From NCBI RefSeq assembly GCF_004104375.1, contig NZ_QOVM01000001.1, positions 62,001-126,000 on the forward strand: 64,000 bases of DNA, read 5' to 3'. Positions 28,368 to 37,149 of the stretch are shown piece by piece. Origin of the DNA: Leeuwenhoekiella aequorea (GTDB lineage: Bacteria > Bacteroidota > Bacteroidia > Flavobacteriales > Flavobacteriaceae). The notes beneath the pieces are model-generated. The model had not been told where the DNA came from, did no database searches, and saw only the letters and a list, made by a program, of their open reading frames with translations. The position numbers were made by a program, and so were the translations under genes. Positions within the stretch are counted from its first letter, which is position 1, and the number at the start of each line of letters is the position of its first letter.

Positions 28368-28853
28368 TTAAGAAGGGTCAACCAAGAATAGAGGTTGATC
28401 AAATTCTACTGGAGAAGCATCGTCAACTAGTACTTTAACTATTTTACCGCTTACTTCACTTTCGATCTCATTAAATAATTTCATCGCTTCGATAACACAT
28501 AAAACATCACCTACTTTGATGTCTGCTCCTACTTCAACAAATGTAGGTTTGTCTGGTGCAGGTTTGCGGTAAAATGTACCAATGATTGGAGACTTTACAG
28601 TGATATACTTATCACTTACGTCTGCTTTAGGCTTCTCTGCTTCTTGAACCGGTACCTGAGCAACTGGCTGTTGCATAGTAGGTTGTTGCATTGTATTACC
28701 CATCATAGGTACTTGCTGTAGAATCGTAGTTTCCCCTTTCCCCTCTTCACCAGTTCTAATGGTGATTTTAAAATCATCCATCTCAAGCTTTACTTCGCTT
28801 GCACCTGATTTAGCTACAAACTTGATAAGATTCTGAATTTCTTTTAAATCCAT
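28368..28853 (-). CDS. accB: Biotin carboxyl carrier protein of acetyl-CoA carboxylase
   Basis: A 161-aa carrier. The biotinylated Lys is in VIEAMKLFNEIES near residue 127, within the C-terminal lipoyl-like domain. A Pro/Gln-rich flexible linker (QQPTMQQPVAQVPVQ) separates it from the N-terminal dimerisation part. It lies between fabH and accC in one direction. Confidence 0.96.
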   Translation of the reverse strand: MDLKEIQNLIKFVAKSGASEVKLEMDDFKITIRTGEEGKGETTILQQVPMMGNTMQQPTMQQPVAQVPVQEAEKPKADVSDKYITVKSPIIGTFYRKPAPDKPTFVEVGADIKVGDVLCVIEAMKLFNEIESEVSGKIVKVLVDDASPVEFDQPLFLVDPS

Positions 28854-28880
28854 AATTGATAACGTTAGTTAGATTATATA

Positions 28881-29876
28881 TTAAGCGTTGTAAGCCCATT
28901 TAAGATAAATAGACCCCCAAGTAAATCCGCCTCCAAAAGCGGCAAATATTAAATTATCACCTTTTTTAAACTTACTTTCAAAATCGTTAAGTAATAAAGG
29001 TAGTGTTGCAGATGTAGTATTACCGTAATGCTGAATATTCATAAGCACTTTACTATCGTCAAGTTGCATACGTCTTGCTGTAGCATCAATAATACGTTTG
29101 TTAGCCTGGTGTGCTACAAGCCAATTTACATCATCATTTGTAAGATTGTTACGTTTCATTATGAGCTCGCTTACATCTGCCATATTAGATACGGCAAATT
29201 TGAAAACGGTTTTGCCATCTTGATATACGTAATGCTGCTTGTTTGCTATTGTTTCTGCAGATGGAGGTAGAAGTGAACCACCTGCTTCAATTTTTAAAAA
29301 GTTGCGTCCTATACCATCAGAACGTAGATATTCATCTTGTAAGCCCAACCCTTCTTCATTAGGTTCAAATAGTGCTGCTCCAGCACCATCCCCAAAAATT
29401 ATACATGTCGTACGATCTGTATAATCTATAATTGAAGACATCTTGTCTGCCCCAATTAAAAGTACTTTATTATATTTTCCTGAAGCTATGTAAGCAGATG
29501 CTGTAGACATACCATATAGAAAGCTTGAGCAAGCAGCTTGTAGGTCGTAAGAAAATGCATTTACTGCTCCTATAGTTGTAGCTACATAAGCAGCTGTAGA
29601 AGCTACAGGTAAATCTGGCGTAGCAGTCGCTACAATTACCATATCGATCTCAGAAGGATCTAAGTTGCTTTTTGAAATTAAGTTTTGCGCTGCTTGTATA
29701 GCTAAATAAGATGTTCCTTTATCTGGATCTTTTAAAATTCTACGCTCTTTAATTCCTGTTCTGGAAGTGATCCAATCATCATTGGTCTCAACCATTGTTT
29801 CCAAAATTTCATTGGTAAGCACATATTCTGGCACATAGGCGCCAACAGCTGTTATGGCAGCAGTGATTTTACTCAT
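28881..29876 (-). CDS. fabH: 3-oxoacyl-ACP synthase III
   Basis: A 331-aa initiating ketoacyl synthase that condenses acetyl-CoA with malonyl-ACP. The catalytic triad is visible as Cys in DLQAACSSF, His in AHQANKRI and Asn in HYGNTTSATLP. ATG 29876 gives the expected N-terminus (SKITAAITAVGAYVPEYVLT). A longer frame extending to 30002 is rejected, as it runs into the upstream terminator. That terminator implies partly separate transcription from rpmF. Confidence 0.95.
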   Translation of the reverse strand: MSKITAAITAVGAYVPEYVLTNEILETMVETNDDWITSRTGIKERRILKDPDKGTSYLAIQAAQNLISKSNLDPSEIDMVIVATATPDLPVASTAAYVATTIGAVNAFSYDLQAACSSFLYGMSTASAYIASGKYNKVLLIGADKMSSIIDYTDRTTCIIFGDGAGAALFEPNEEGLGLQDEYLRSDGIGRNFLKIEAGGSLLPPSAETIANKQHYVYQDGKTVFKFAVSNMADVSELIMKRNNLTNDDVNWLVAHQANKRIIDATARRMQLDDSKVLMNIQHYGNTTSATLPLLLNDFESKFKKGDNLIFAAFGGGFTWGSIYLKWAYNA

Positions 29877-29985
29877 ATAAATGGTTTCTGCGAAAATTTG
29901 TCTATTTCGCTTAAAAATGGAAGGAAAAGTACTAAAATTCGAACAAACTGGCTCGAAAATTAACTTTTTTTGCCCATCCTGAAAA

Positions 29986-30013
29986 ATAAAAAAAACTCCC
30001 AATAATGGGAGTT
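29986..30013 (-). terminator. Terminator between rpmF and fabH
   Basis: On the minus strand AACTCCCA and TGGGAGTT form an 8-bp stem with a 4-nt loop, followed by a run of at least eight T. It is a strong intrinsic terminator inside an apparent cluster. Confidence 0.88.
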
Positions 30014-30035
30014 TTACTATAAGTATATGCTTTAA

Positions 30036-30236
30036 TTAAGCAGCTTCTTCATTAGAAGTAGCATCAATTACAACCTGCCCTCTGTAATAGAGTTTACCTT
30101 CATGCCAGTGTGCACGGTGATAAAGGTGTGCCTCGCCAGTAGTAGCGTCTACACCTATTTTTGGCATTGCAGCTTTGTAATGTGTTCTTCTCTTATCTCT
30201 TCTAGTTTTCGAGATTTTTCTTTTAGGATGTGCCAT
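30036..30236 (-). CDS. rpmF: 50S ribosomal protein L32
   Basis: A 66-aa basic ribosomal protein. The N-terminus [19 protein letters not shown] is diagnostic. The zinc-binding cysteines of some L32 proteins are absent (the central part reads [20 protein letters not shown] then HRAHWHEGK), as in the cysteine-free form. It follows yceD by 9 bp, the conserved pairing. Confidence 0.96.
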   Translation of the reverse strand: MAHPKRKISKTRRDKRRTHYKAAMPKIGVDATTGEAHLYHRAHWHEGKLYYRGQVVIDATSNEEAA

Positions 30237-30245
30237 TACCGTTTA

Positions 30246-30800
30246 TTATTTATTATCTGTTAAAAAATCTTTTAATTTATCCCAACGGGGATCAATTTCT
30301 TTTTGTTCAGGAGCATTATCTTCCTGTTCTTCTTTATTCTTAATACTCAATTCTTCGAGCTTATCTAATATGTCTGACTCTAAAGTTCCATCTTCAACTC
30401 CAGGATGAATTCTTTTTGCAGGCATAGCTAAAACTATTAGCTCATATATATAGTGTGCAATATTTACTTCATATTCACCATAAGGAAGAATTAAAATATC
30501 TTCAACCTCATCATTATAATCCTGACCAAATTTAACCACTAGTTTATAAGAGGCGTCAATAGGTTGATCATAAGGTTCATTTGTAATATCACAATCGACA
30601 TTTACACTTCCTGTAGCATCAAAATAAAACTCCATCAAAGTGGACATCTTATTTAATACTACTTTCAATTCTATATTAATAGAATTGAAATCATCATATT
30701 CAAAATGCTTAAAGAACGTGTCGTCTATAGTGTATTCAAAATCGTGTTCTCCTTGTTTTAAACCAACAAATGGAATTGTATACGTTTTCAAATGCTTCAT
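30246..30800 (-). CDS. yceD: YceD/DUF177 family protein (23S rRNA accumulation)
   Basis: A 184-aa member of DUF177, a family found next to rpmF and implicated in 23S rRNA accumulation. Conserved features are the central VNVDCDITNEPYDQPID (cysteine within the DUF177 core) and the C-terminal DPRWDKLKDF motif. ATG 30800 gives the expected start (KHLKTYTIPFVGLKQGEHDF); an upstream ATG would add 11 residues. Confidence 0.9.
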   Translation of the reverse strand: MKHLKTYTIPFVGLKQGEHDFEYTIDDTFFKHFEYDDFNSINIELKVVLNKMSTLMEFYFDATGSVNVDCDITNEPYDQPIDASYKLVVKFGQDYNDEVEDILILPYGEYEVNIAHYIYELIVLAMPAKRIHPGVEDGTLESDILDKLEELSIKNKEEQEDNAPEQKEIDPRWDKLKDFLTDNK

Positions 30801-30902
30801 TACCTTTCTCTTTCCTAAATAATCTTTCCGCAAAAGGCGGGTGCAAAGATATAAATTTTTATTTAGCTGTTAATTAAGTGTGGATAAATTTTTTAAAAAG
30901 GT

Positions 30903-31973
30903 TTAATTCCCACGTGATCGACCGGAATATTGTTTTTTACGCGGTTGTTTTTGCAAAACATTTGCTGTTATTTCAGCATATTCTGCACGCTTTTTAAATA
31001 TCTCTAATGCGGTGTATACTGCCTCTTTAAAAGAACTGTTGCTCGCTATCCCTTTTCCGGCAATTTCAAATGCCGTCCCATGGTCTGGAGATGTTCTTAC
31101 TTTATTAAGTCCGGCAGTATAATTTACTCCTTTCCCAAATGATAAAGTTTTAAACGGAATTAATCCTTGATCATGATATGCAGCTATTATTGCATCAAAG
31201 TTTTTATAGTTTCCGCTACCAAAAAAACTATCTGCAGCATATGGTCCATAAGTCAAGTGACCTTTTTCTCTTAATTGTGCTAATGTGGGAATTAATGTAA
31301 TATCATCTTCATCGCCTATCACACCATTATCTCCCACATGCGGATTAATCCCTAAGAAAGCTATTTTAGGTTTACTGATCCCAAAATCCTGAATCAACGA
31401 ATTTTGTATGGTATTAAATTTTTGAGTTATGAGTTTAGCATCAATCTTATCTGACACATTACGTACCGCGACATGATCTGTTAATAAACCTACTTTTAAT
31501 TTTTCGGTAGTCATAAACATTAAGCTATCGCCCTCCAACTCCTGATTTAAAAAGTCTGTATGTCCCGGAAAATTAAAATCTTCAGATTGAATTGTTGCTT
31601 TATGTATAGGAGCAGTAACTAGAACATCTATTTTATTACTCTTTAATGCCTCTACAGCTGCTTTTAAAGATTTTATTGCATAGGATCCGCCGGTACTCGA
31701 TTCCTCACCAAACTTTATTTGTGGATTATCTTGCCAAACATTTACGACATTTAGCTTGCCTTCTATTACAGTATCTAGCGATTTTACTCCCTGGAAATTA
31801 ATGTCAAGGTTAAAGTGTTTAAGTAAAAATGTAATTGTTTTAGCCGAAGCAAATATGATTGGAGTACAAAACTCCAACATTCGGGCATCTTCAAAAGTCT
31901 TTAGTATGATTTCCCCTCCTATACCATTAAGGTCACCTATACTGATTCCTAATTTTATATTTTGTTCTTTCAT
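30903..31973 (-). CDS. pdxA: 4-hydroxythreonine-4-phosphate dehydrogenase
   Basis: A 356-aa NAD-dependent dehydrogenase in vitamin B6 (pyridoxal phosphate) synthesis. Recognised by LGISIGDLNGIGGEIILKT at the N-terminus and the metal-binding histidines in FPGHTDFL and AAYHDQGLIPFK. NYTAGLNKVRTSPDHGTAFE near the end is also typical. It is the upstream gene of the yceD-rpmF cluster with a 100-bp gap, and it starts divergently from ribE. Confidence 0.95.
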   Translation of the reverse strand: MKEQNIKLGISIGDLNGIGGEIILKTFEDARMLEFCTPIIFASAKTITFLLKHFNLDINFQGVKSLDTVIEGKLNVVNVWQDNPQIKFGEESSTGGSYAIKSLKAAVEALKSNKIDVLVTAPIHKATIQSEDFNFPGHTDFLNQELEGDSLMFMTTEKLKVGLLTDHVAVRNVSDKIDAKLITQKFNTIQNSLIQDFGISKPKIAFLGINPHVGDNGVIGDEDDITLIPTLAQLREKGHLTYGPYAADSFFGSGNYKNFDAIIAAYHDQGLIPFKTLSFGKGVNYTAGLNKVRTSPDHGTAFEIAGKGIASNSSFKEAVYTALEIFKKRAEYAEITANVLQKQPRKKQYSGRSRGN

Positions 31974-32036
31974 GCTAAACCCCTTTGGCTTTCTTTTGTA
32001 AATTGAAATGTAAAAGTACTCAATTAAAACGCAATC

Positions 32037-32621
32037 ATGTTTACAGGTATTATTGAAGATTTAGGCAAAATTGAAAAATTAGAAAGAGAAGGTGATAATC
32101 TACATATTACTGTTGCAAGTTCGCTTTCTCAAGAGTTGAAAATAGACCAGAGCGTTGCACATAATGGAGTATGTCTAACAGTCGTGCAACTAAATGATTT
32201 AAATTATACGGTTACAGCTATTGAAGAAACTCTATCTAAAACCAATTTGGGAACTCTGCGCGAAGGTGATGTTGTCAATCTGGAGCGCGCTATGATTTTA
32301 GGAACCCGTTTAGATGGTCATATCGTACAAGGTCATGTGGATCAAACTGCCATCTGTAAAGAAGTAGTTTCTAAAGATGGAAGTTGGATTTTCACTTTTG
32401 AATATGATAACGAGCTAAATAACGTAACAATTGAAAAAGGTTCAATAACTGTAAATGGTGTAAGTCTTACCGTGGTAAACTCAAAACCTACTGTGTTTAG
32501 TGTAGCAATTATACCGTATACTTATGAGCACACTACATTCAAAAATTTCAAAAAAGGTACCGTTGTAAATTTAGAATTTGACGTAATCGGAAAATATGTA
32601 AAGCGCCTTATGTCGTTGTAG
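32037..32621 (+). CDS. ribE: Riboflavin synthase alpha subunit
   Basis: A 194-aa enzyme that dismutates two 6,7-dimethyl-8-ribityllumazine molecules to riboflavin. The two lumazine-binding repeats are visible: MFTGIIEDLGKIEKL with VAHNGVCLTV, and DGHIVQGHVD with SITVNGVSLTV. It converges with the small secreted protein gene, overlapping 14 bp at the 3' ends. Confidence 0.95.
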   Translation: MFTGIIEDLGKIEKLEREGDNLHITVASSLSQELKIDQSVAHNGVCLTVVQLNDLNYTVTAIEETLSKTNLGTLREGDVVNLERAMILGTRLDGHIVQGHVDQTAICKEVVSKDGSWIFTFEYDNELNNVTIEKGSITVNGVSLTVVNSKPTVFSVAIIPYTYEHTTFKNFKKGTVVNLEFDVIGKYVKRLMSL

Positions 32622-32841
32622 ATGTGCTACGCTCTTTAATTATTAAATATCCAACACCAATTATGAGGGCTATAACTAAAAAATGAGGGATATAATCATC
32701 TATTGGGAGCGGTAATCCTACAGGAGGGGCATCTGACATTCGGGTATTAGGAGTGGGTGGATATTTTTCATTAGCACAAACACCTAAGCTATAACCCCAG
32801 AACATTAAGTTTATGAAAAATATGTGAAGCTTTTTATTCAT
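32608..32841 (-). CDS. Small exported PID-CTERM-like protein
   Basis: A 77-aa protein with an N-terminal signal (MNKKLHIFFINLMFWGYSLG). A proline-rich stretch (APPVGLPLPIDDYIPHF) comes next, then a membrane helix (LVIALIIGVGYLII) and a charged tail. The P-x-G-L-P-I-D then helix layout resembles the PID-CTERM sorting signal described in Bacteroidota. The function of these tiny proteins is not known. Its 3' end overlaps that of ribE. Confidence 0.65.
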   Translation of the reverse strand: MNKKLHIFFINLMFWGYSLGVCANEKYPPTPNTRMSDAPPVGLPLPIDDYIPHFLVIALIIGVGYLIIKERSTSTTT

Positions 32842-33664
32842 ATTGAAGTAGGGAATAATCTTCTTTGGGTTATCTAATTTTTAAAATATTCATTAGACGT
32901 TTTTTTTGTGCATTTAATCGTAAAATTATAAAAACTAATCAATTAGATGCCGTTTCTATGTTTAATTATTATTAAGATTAATTTTTCTGTGCATATAAAC
33001 GTAATAAAACGTTATTTAGATGTGTACTTTACAAATTGTGGGAGAATTTTCTTTCAACATGTAACTATATAAGCTGCATATTAAAAGTTGATAAGTACAC
33101 TAACTTAATCTTCTCCAAAATTTTTCATCAGGTGTAATTGGGATGAGACAATTAGTATAATGAAATTCGCACACCTCAACATCATAAAACAATACTAGAC
33201 TGTTCTTAACTTTTGGAGAAGTGAAGGAAGGAAATCCTGAAAATTTTCTAATTGGAAAATTTTATAAATGATAGAAGAAATACCATTTTTAATTATTGTT
33301 TTGATTAGATAAGTACTATCTATAAAACTGTTTCGGTTTAAGGCCTTCATATTAAGGGGATTTAGAAGACGCTAATTTTAAGTTGGGGACTTTAAAAAAA
33401 GCTAATTGTTTTGTTAAGAGCGAATTTAACACAAATTCCGTTTAAAAACAATTATTATCGTCTAAATGCGTTATTATTTACAAATTATGATTTATGAACC
33501 CTAAATTTTATTAAATCAGAAACTTCAAAGGCAACTTTGCCTTTTAGTAATATTTTGATGGTATGTACAAAATGATATAATAAAAATTAAAAATAGATAA
33601 TACGCCATACTCCAGCTTAATAACGTCAATCGCGCCTGAAAGAAAACTAGAAATTATTAAAATC
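32842..33664. other. Gene-free AT-rich stretch next to the attachment site
   Basis: About 820 bp without a convincing gene on either strand, between the PID-CTERM-like gene and the terminator at the element's left end. I see no intact promoter-gene unit, tRNA or known RNA. It may be ordinary intergenic DNA or debris from earlier insertions at the same tRNA. Confidence 0.5.
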
Positions 33665-33698
33665 AAAAAAGCCTCAAAAGAAAAAATCTTTTGAGGCT
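33665..33698 (-). terminator. Original tRNA terminator, now at the element's left end
   Basis: AGCCTCAAAAG and CTTTTGAGGCT form a perfect 11-bp stem with a 7-nt loop. On the minus strand it is followed by a T run. Its proximal arm overlaps the left direct repeat by 5 bp. Before insertion it would have ended the tRNA(CAU) transcript. Confidence 0.85.
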
Positions 33699-33760
33699 TA
33701 TCTTTACTAGTGTGGTCCCACCTGGGCTCGAACCAGGGACCACCTGATTATGAGTCAGGT
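33694..33760. repeat. Left attachment site (67-bp direct repeat, tRNA remnant)
   Basis: Identical over 67 bp to 51839-51905. It holds the tRNA(CAU) 3' half from the anticodon stem to the discriminator (33713-33760) plus 19 bp downstream. After 33760 the sequence no longer matches tRNA, so this copy is a non-functional remnant. Confidence 0.95.
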
Positions 33761-33869
33761 AATTTTATATTTCTTTTAGTATCATATGATTTCATATAAC
33801 TGAATATCAAATAAGTAGGATATTTTGTTTTTCATCTATTTTCTTTAAATGTACCTTTAAGCCATTATT

Positions 33870-33891
33870 TGTTGTACTTATGTTGTACTAA
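33870..33891. repeat. Left integrase arm-type repeats
   Basis: TGTTGTACTTA and TGTTGTACTAA lie in tandem at 33870-33880 and 33881-33891, just upstream of the integrase start. Nearly the same pair, in the same orientation, occurs inside the right end at 51784-51805. In the excised circle they would flank the core site, as arm sites do. Confidence 0.7.
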
Positions 33892-33901
33892 AACTTTATA
33901 G

Positions 33902-35101
33902 ATGGCATCTCTCAAAACTGTTTTACGAAAAACCCAATTGAAAAATGATAAATATCCCATAGCCTTAAGAGTCACTAAAGATAGGAAGTCTAAATTTTTT
34001 AAAACTCCTTTTGAGGCCACAATCAACGAATGGGATTCAAAAAAGGGACGCTTTAATAACCGCTTCTCAAATTCCTTAAAGGCCAATCGGTTGCTCGGAA
34101 AAATTGAAGATAGAGCTTTAGAAGCAATATCTGACTTAGAAATGAATGCTGATTTCTATACACTTCAAGATTTTGAAAATAAATTTAGGGTAGAAACCAA
34201 CCCTATTGCACGTAAGGTTTTCCCATTTTGGGATGAAATCATTGAAGAAATGAAAAGTGCTGGAAAAATTGGAAATGCCTCTGTTAATAAAGACACTAAG
34301 GATTCCTTATTGATGTTTAGCAAAAAGCCTGATTTATTATTCAAAAGCATTTCTGTAAAATTTCTAGATAAGTATGAAGTCTTCCTCAGGTCTCGAGGAG
34401 GTACTGATGGTGGAATTGGTGTGAAAATGCGAGCTTTAAGAGCAATATTCAACTTAGCCATCAGAAGAGGTTTAGCTACTGAAAAAGAATACCCTTTTAG
34501 AGAATATAAAATCTCAAAGCTTAAAGGCAAAGGAATTAAGAAAGCACTAAATATTGAGGAGGTCCATAAAATCCAGAACCTGGACTTAAAGGATTATCCA
34601 ACTTTAGTAAATAGTAGAAATTACTTCGTATTCAGCTTTTACACCCGAGGAATGAATTTTGCGGATATGATGAAACTTAAATGGTCTGATATATCTGGTG
34701 ACAGAATTCATTATCAACGATCTAAAACAAAAGGTAACTTTATTATTAAAATCCTCCCTCCGGTACAGGAGGTGCTTGATTATTACAAAGACAATCCATA
34801 TTATGTTTTCCCGATTCTTTTAAAAAGGAATATGACGCCTAATCAAATTGATAATCGTAAAAGAAAAGTATTAAAGCGCTATAATAAAGATCTGCGTGAA
34901 CTTGGAAAATTGGCGGGTGTGAACAAAATAATTACAAGTTATGTTGCCCGGCATAGTTTTGCTAATTGTTTAAAGCAAAAAGGAGTGGCGACTGATGTTA
35001 TTAGTGAGTCTATGGGGCACCAAGATATTGGCACAACTAAAGCGTATTTAAAAGAGCTTGATGTTTCTGTGATTGATGATGCGAATGAGTTGTTACTTTA
35101 A
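33902..35101 (+). CDS. int: Tyrosine recombinase / element integrase
   Basis: A 399-aa site-specific recombinase. An N-terminal Arm-DNA-binding domain (about residues 1-90), a SAM-like core-binding domain (about 105-210) and the catalytic domain follow in order. Catalytic residues visible are Arg in SFYTRGMNFADMMKLKW (near 249), the His-x-x-Arg box ARHSFANCL (near 348-352), His in SMGHQDI and the nucleophile Tyr in TTKAYLKEL (near 381). It lies next to the left attachment site, pointing inward. It should integrate and excise the element at the tRNA 3' end. Confidence 0.96.
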   Translation: MASLKTVLRKTQLKNDKYPIALRVTKDRKSKFFKTPFEATINEWDSKKGRFNNRFSNSLKANRLLGKIEDRALEAISDLEMNADFYTLQDFENKFRVETNPIARKVFPFWDEIIEEMKSAGKIGNASVNKDTKDSLLMFSKKPDLLFKSISVKFLDKYEVFLRSRGGTDGGIGVKMRALRAIFNLAIRRGLATEKEYPFREYKISKLKGKGIKKALNIEEVHKIQNLDLKDYPTLVNSRNYFVFSFYTRGMNFADMMKLKWSDISGDRIHYQRSKTKGNFIIKILPPVQEVLDYYKDNPYYVFPILLKRNMTPNQIDNRKRKVLKRYNKDLRELGKLAGVNKIITSYVARHSFANCLKQKGVATDVISESMGHQDIGTTKAYLKELDVSVIDDANELLL

Positions 35102-35375
35102 ATTAAGAACATAGATAGTTCAAAATTTTTATTTAACACAAACTAACTTCTTTTACTTAAATACTTGAATTCAAAAAAATCACTATCGGTACTATAGTCA
35201 TTATTTGAGAAATAGGTAGATTACTAAATTAGAAAGTTCATCTAAATAAAACTCACTAATCTGTTATAGATGATGTGCACAAGTTGTTACTACAGGGAGA
35301 TACTAAGTTATTTAGCTTTCATAACAAAACTATTTTATTTAAATTTTGTAGCAAATATTTGAAATTGAAGAAAAA

Positions 35376-35867
35376 TTAATGATCCTGAATTTTTTTGTAG
35401 ATATTTTGAATAATATTTTTCAAAGGAATGTTAATGTGAGGTTCATTTTTATAAACTCCTTTATGCCATTGGCTTAACGTGCTACTATCGTGGAAAGTAT
35501 AACTACCATCAAAAAAAATCAGAATGTAAAGGTCTTTCTTATAAAAGATCGATTCAATGATTTCATCCTCAAAAGATTTTATAATAAAGCTAGCTTTATC
35601 TATACTTCCATACTTTCCTTCAATAAATAATTTTGAATAAAGATCAACAACTTTAACCAGAGGCATACCCATTTCGCGAAGTGAAGCAATCAAATTAAGC
35701 CAGATAACTTCAATTGCAGAAAAATGTCTCCAAGACCTTGAGTCCCCCCTTTCGGAAAGAAGTAATCCTTTCTTTTCATAATGATTTATAGTTCGATAAG
35801 TAAGATCAATATCATTCGCTGAAAATATAGGTCTAAGAATATTTGTTCGTATTTCGTTTATATTCAT
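35376..35867 (-). CDS. MerR-family transcriptional regulator
   Basis: A 163-aa regulator. Its N-terminal winged helix-turn-helix is seen as DLTYRTINHYEKKGLLLSER, then WRHFSAIEVIWLNLIASLRE with EMGMPLVKV, the MerR dimer-helix start. The C-terminal domain (about residues 85-163) has no metal-binding cysteines, so the inducer is not a metal read by the classical loop. ATG 35867 is chosen over an upstream TTG, because it leaves the dyad operator at 35881-35900 in the promoter. It is divergent from the TIGR04255 operon and is likely to control it and itself. Confidence 0.85.
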   Translation of the reverse strand: MNINEIRTNILRPIFSANDIDLTYRTINHYEKKGLLLSERGDSRSWRHFSAIEVIWLNLIASLREMGMPLVKVVDLYSKLFIEGKYGSIDKASFIIKSFEDEIIESIFYKKDLYILIFFDGSYTFHDSSTLSQWHKGVYKNEPHINIPLKNIIQNIYKKIQDH

Positions 35868-35880
35868 AAACTTATCTAAA

Positions 35881-35900
35881 ATTATACGTACGGGTATAAT
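35881..35900. promoter_or_regulatory. Dyad operator for the MerR-type regulator
   Basis: ATTATAC-6-GTATAAT is a perfect 7-bp dyad, 13 bp upstream of the merR-like start. It lies about 20 bp upstream of the -7 box of the divergent operon, where MerR proteins bind. Confidence 0.65.
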
Positions 35901-35919
35901 TTTTATTATATTAAATTTA

Positions 35920-35927
35920 TATTTTTG
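35920..35927 (+). promoter_or_regulatory. -7 box of the TIGR04255 operon
   Basis: TATTTTTG fits TAnnTTTG, with a predicted transcript start near 35932 and a leader of about 17 nt before ATG 35949. The dyad 35881-35900 covers the -33 region. Confidence 0.55.
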
Positions 35928-35948
35928 CACCAATCTTTTAAATCCAAA

Positions 35949-36692
35949 ATGGTGATGTCAAATCATAGTTATTATGAAAATGCTCCAATTATTTTAAGTA
36001 TTCTTCAGTTTCGTTTCGCTCCTCTTGAAAATCTAAATGTAAACGAAGTTAAGAAGTTAGCTTCTGTTATTAAGAAAAACTTTCCGGATGTTGAAGAAAA
36101 GTATTCTCAAGGTATTTTAATTAACAACAATCAAGACCAAACCAATATATCGTTGGATGAAAAAAAATTTGAAGGAGTTCAAATATCTTCTAAGGATAAA
36201 AAAGATGTATTTGTGATAACAAGAGATAAATTCACGTTTCAGTCGAAAAATAAATATCTAGGTTGGGAAAGTTTTACTGAAAATATTAAACTGTTCTGGG
36301 ATGCTTTTTCTAACACTCACAATATTGAACAATTGAATGGGATTTCGTTAAGGTATGTTAACAAGTTTGATTTACCATTAGGACTGAAAGACTTTAAAAA
36401 ATATTTCACCACTTATATGGAGGATAAGAAAAATGACTTTAGCATTACAAATTATCAATTTAGATTTAGCTCAATTGATAAAGAAAATAACTTAATCGTC
36501 AATATTGGTCATTCTCTTGAGAAAGCAACTTCAGAAAATATTCCCTATATTTTTGATCTTGATATTTTAAAAAATGATTTTATAATTAATAATTCCAAAA
36601 GTGTTTGGGAAGAATTCGAGAAAATTCGTGAAAAGAAAAATCAGGTATTCAATCAGTCAATAACTGAAGAAACTATTAACTTAATTCGATAA
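35949..36692 (+). CDS. TIGR04255 family protein
   Basis: A 247-aa protein. The opening YYENAPIILSILQFRFAPLE matches the hallmark of TIGR04255 proteins (a short segment ending APIxxxxxxxRF). A middle GWESFTENIKLFWDAF and LNGISLRYVNKFDLP are also typical of that family. These proteins are sporadically distributed and have no settled function. It is the first gene of a three-gene operon with the next gene only 1 bp away. ATG 35949 is used; a second in-frame ATG lies at 35955. Confidence 0.8.
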   Translation: MVMSNHSYYENAPIILSILQFRFAPLENLNVNEVKKLASVIKKNFPDVEEKYSQGILINNNQDQTNISLDEKKFEGVQISSKDKKDVFVITRDKFTFQSKNKYLGWESFTENIKLFWDAFSNTHNIEQLNGISLRYVNKFDLPLGLKDFKKYFTTYMEDKKNDFSITNYQFRFSSIDKENNLIVNIGHSLEKATSENIPYIFDLDILKNDFIINNSKSVWEEFEKIREKKNQVFNQSITEETINLIR

Positions 36693-36693
36693 T

Positions 36694-37131
36694 ATGCCAT
36701 TTATTGTAGATTTACCTCCAACTTCAAAAAGTCTGGAGAGAACGTATATTCAAAGAAATACGAATGATAAGGAATCCGGCGATATTTCTGACATAAATAC
36801 CTTAAAGCTGGATCAAGATCTTATGGAACAAGTCTATTTAAGTGCTAGATTTGATATTTTAGTTGAAAATTGGAAAAATAATACGATGTTTCAGTCTTCA
36901 ATATCAAAAATTACTTCAGACCAAAATTTCATGGATATTATTGAAATGGGAGAAAGAGCTATACCATTAATAATCAATGAGATTGAAAAAGAGCCTAGTG
37001 TGTTGGTTTGGGCTCTTAATATTATAACTAACAATAGAATAGATTCAAGACAAAGATTGACCGTAACTGAAGCTTGTAAAAAATGGGTTAGTAATTTTAA
37101 GCGGGGTAAAATTAGAACTAAAACTGCTTAA
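36694..37131 (+). CDS. Hypothetical protein, TIGR04255-operon second gene
   Basis: A 145-aa protein. Residues 55-145 look helical with a conserved-looking core: RFDILVENWKNNTMFQSS, then FMDIIEMGERAIPLIINEI and VLVWALNIITNN. I recall this pattern (a short segment around MGxxAxPLILxEL then a W-AL-xIT motif) from small proteins found next to DUF7689-like genes, but cannot name the family. It is tightly linked to its neighbours, 1 bp and 18 bp away. Confidence 0.7.
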   Translation: MPFIVDLPPTSKSLERTYIQRNTNDKESGDISDINTLKLDQDLMEQVYLSARFDILVENWKNNTMFQSSISKITSDQNFMDIIEMGERAIPLIINEIEKEPSVLVWALNIITNNRIDSRQRLTVTEACKKWVSNFKRGKIRTKTA

Positions 37132-37149
37132 ATTTAAAACTCTACTCAA

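Noticed and set aside
33694-33760. A second functional tRNA gene at the left repeat
   Set aside because: Only the 3' half of the cloverleaf is present; the D-arm and 5' acceptor strand are missing after 33760.
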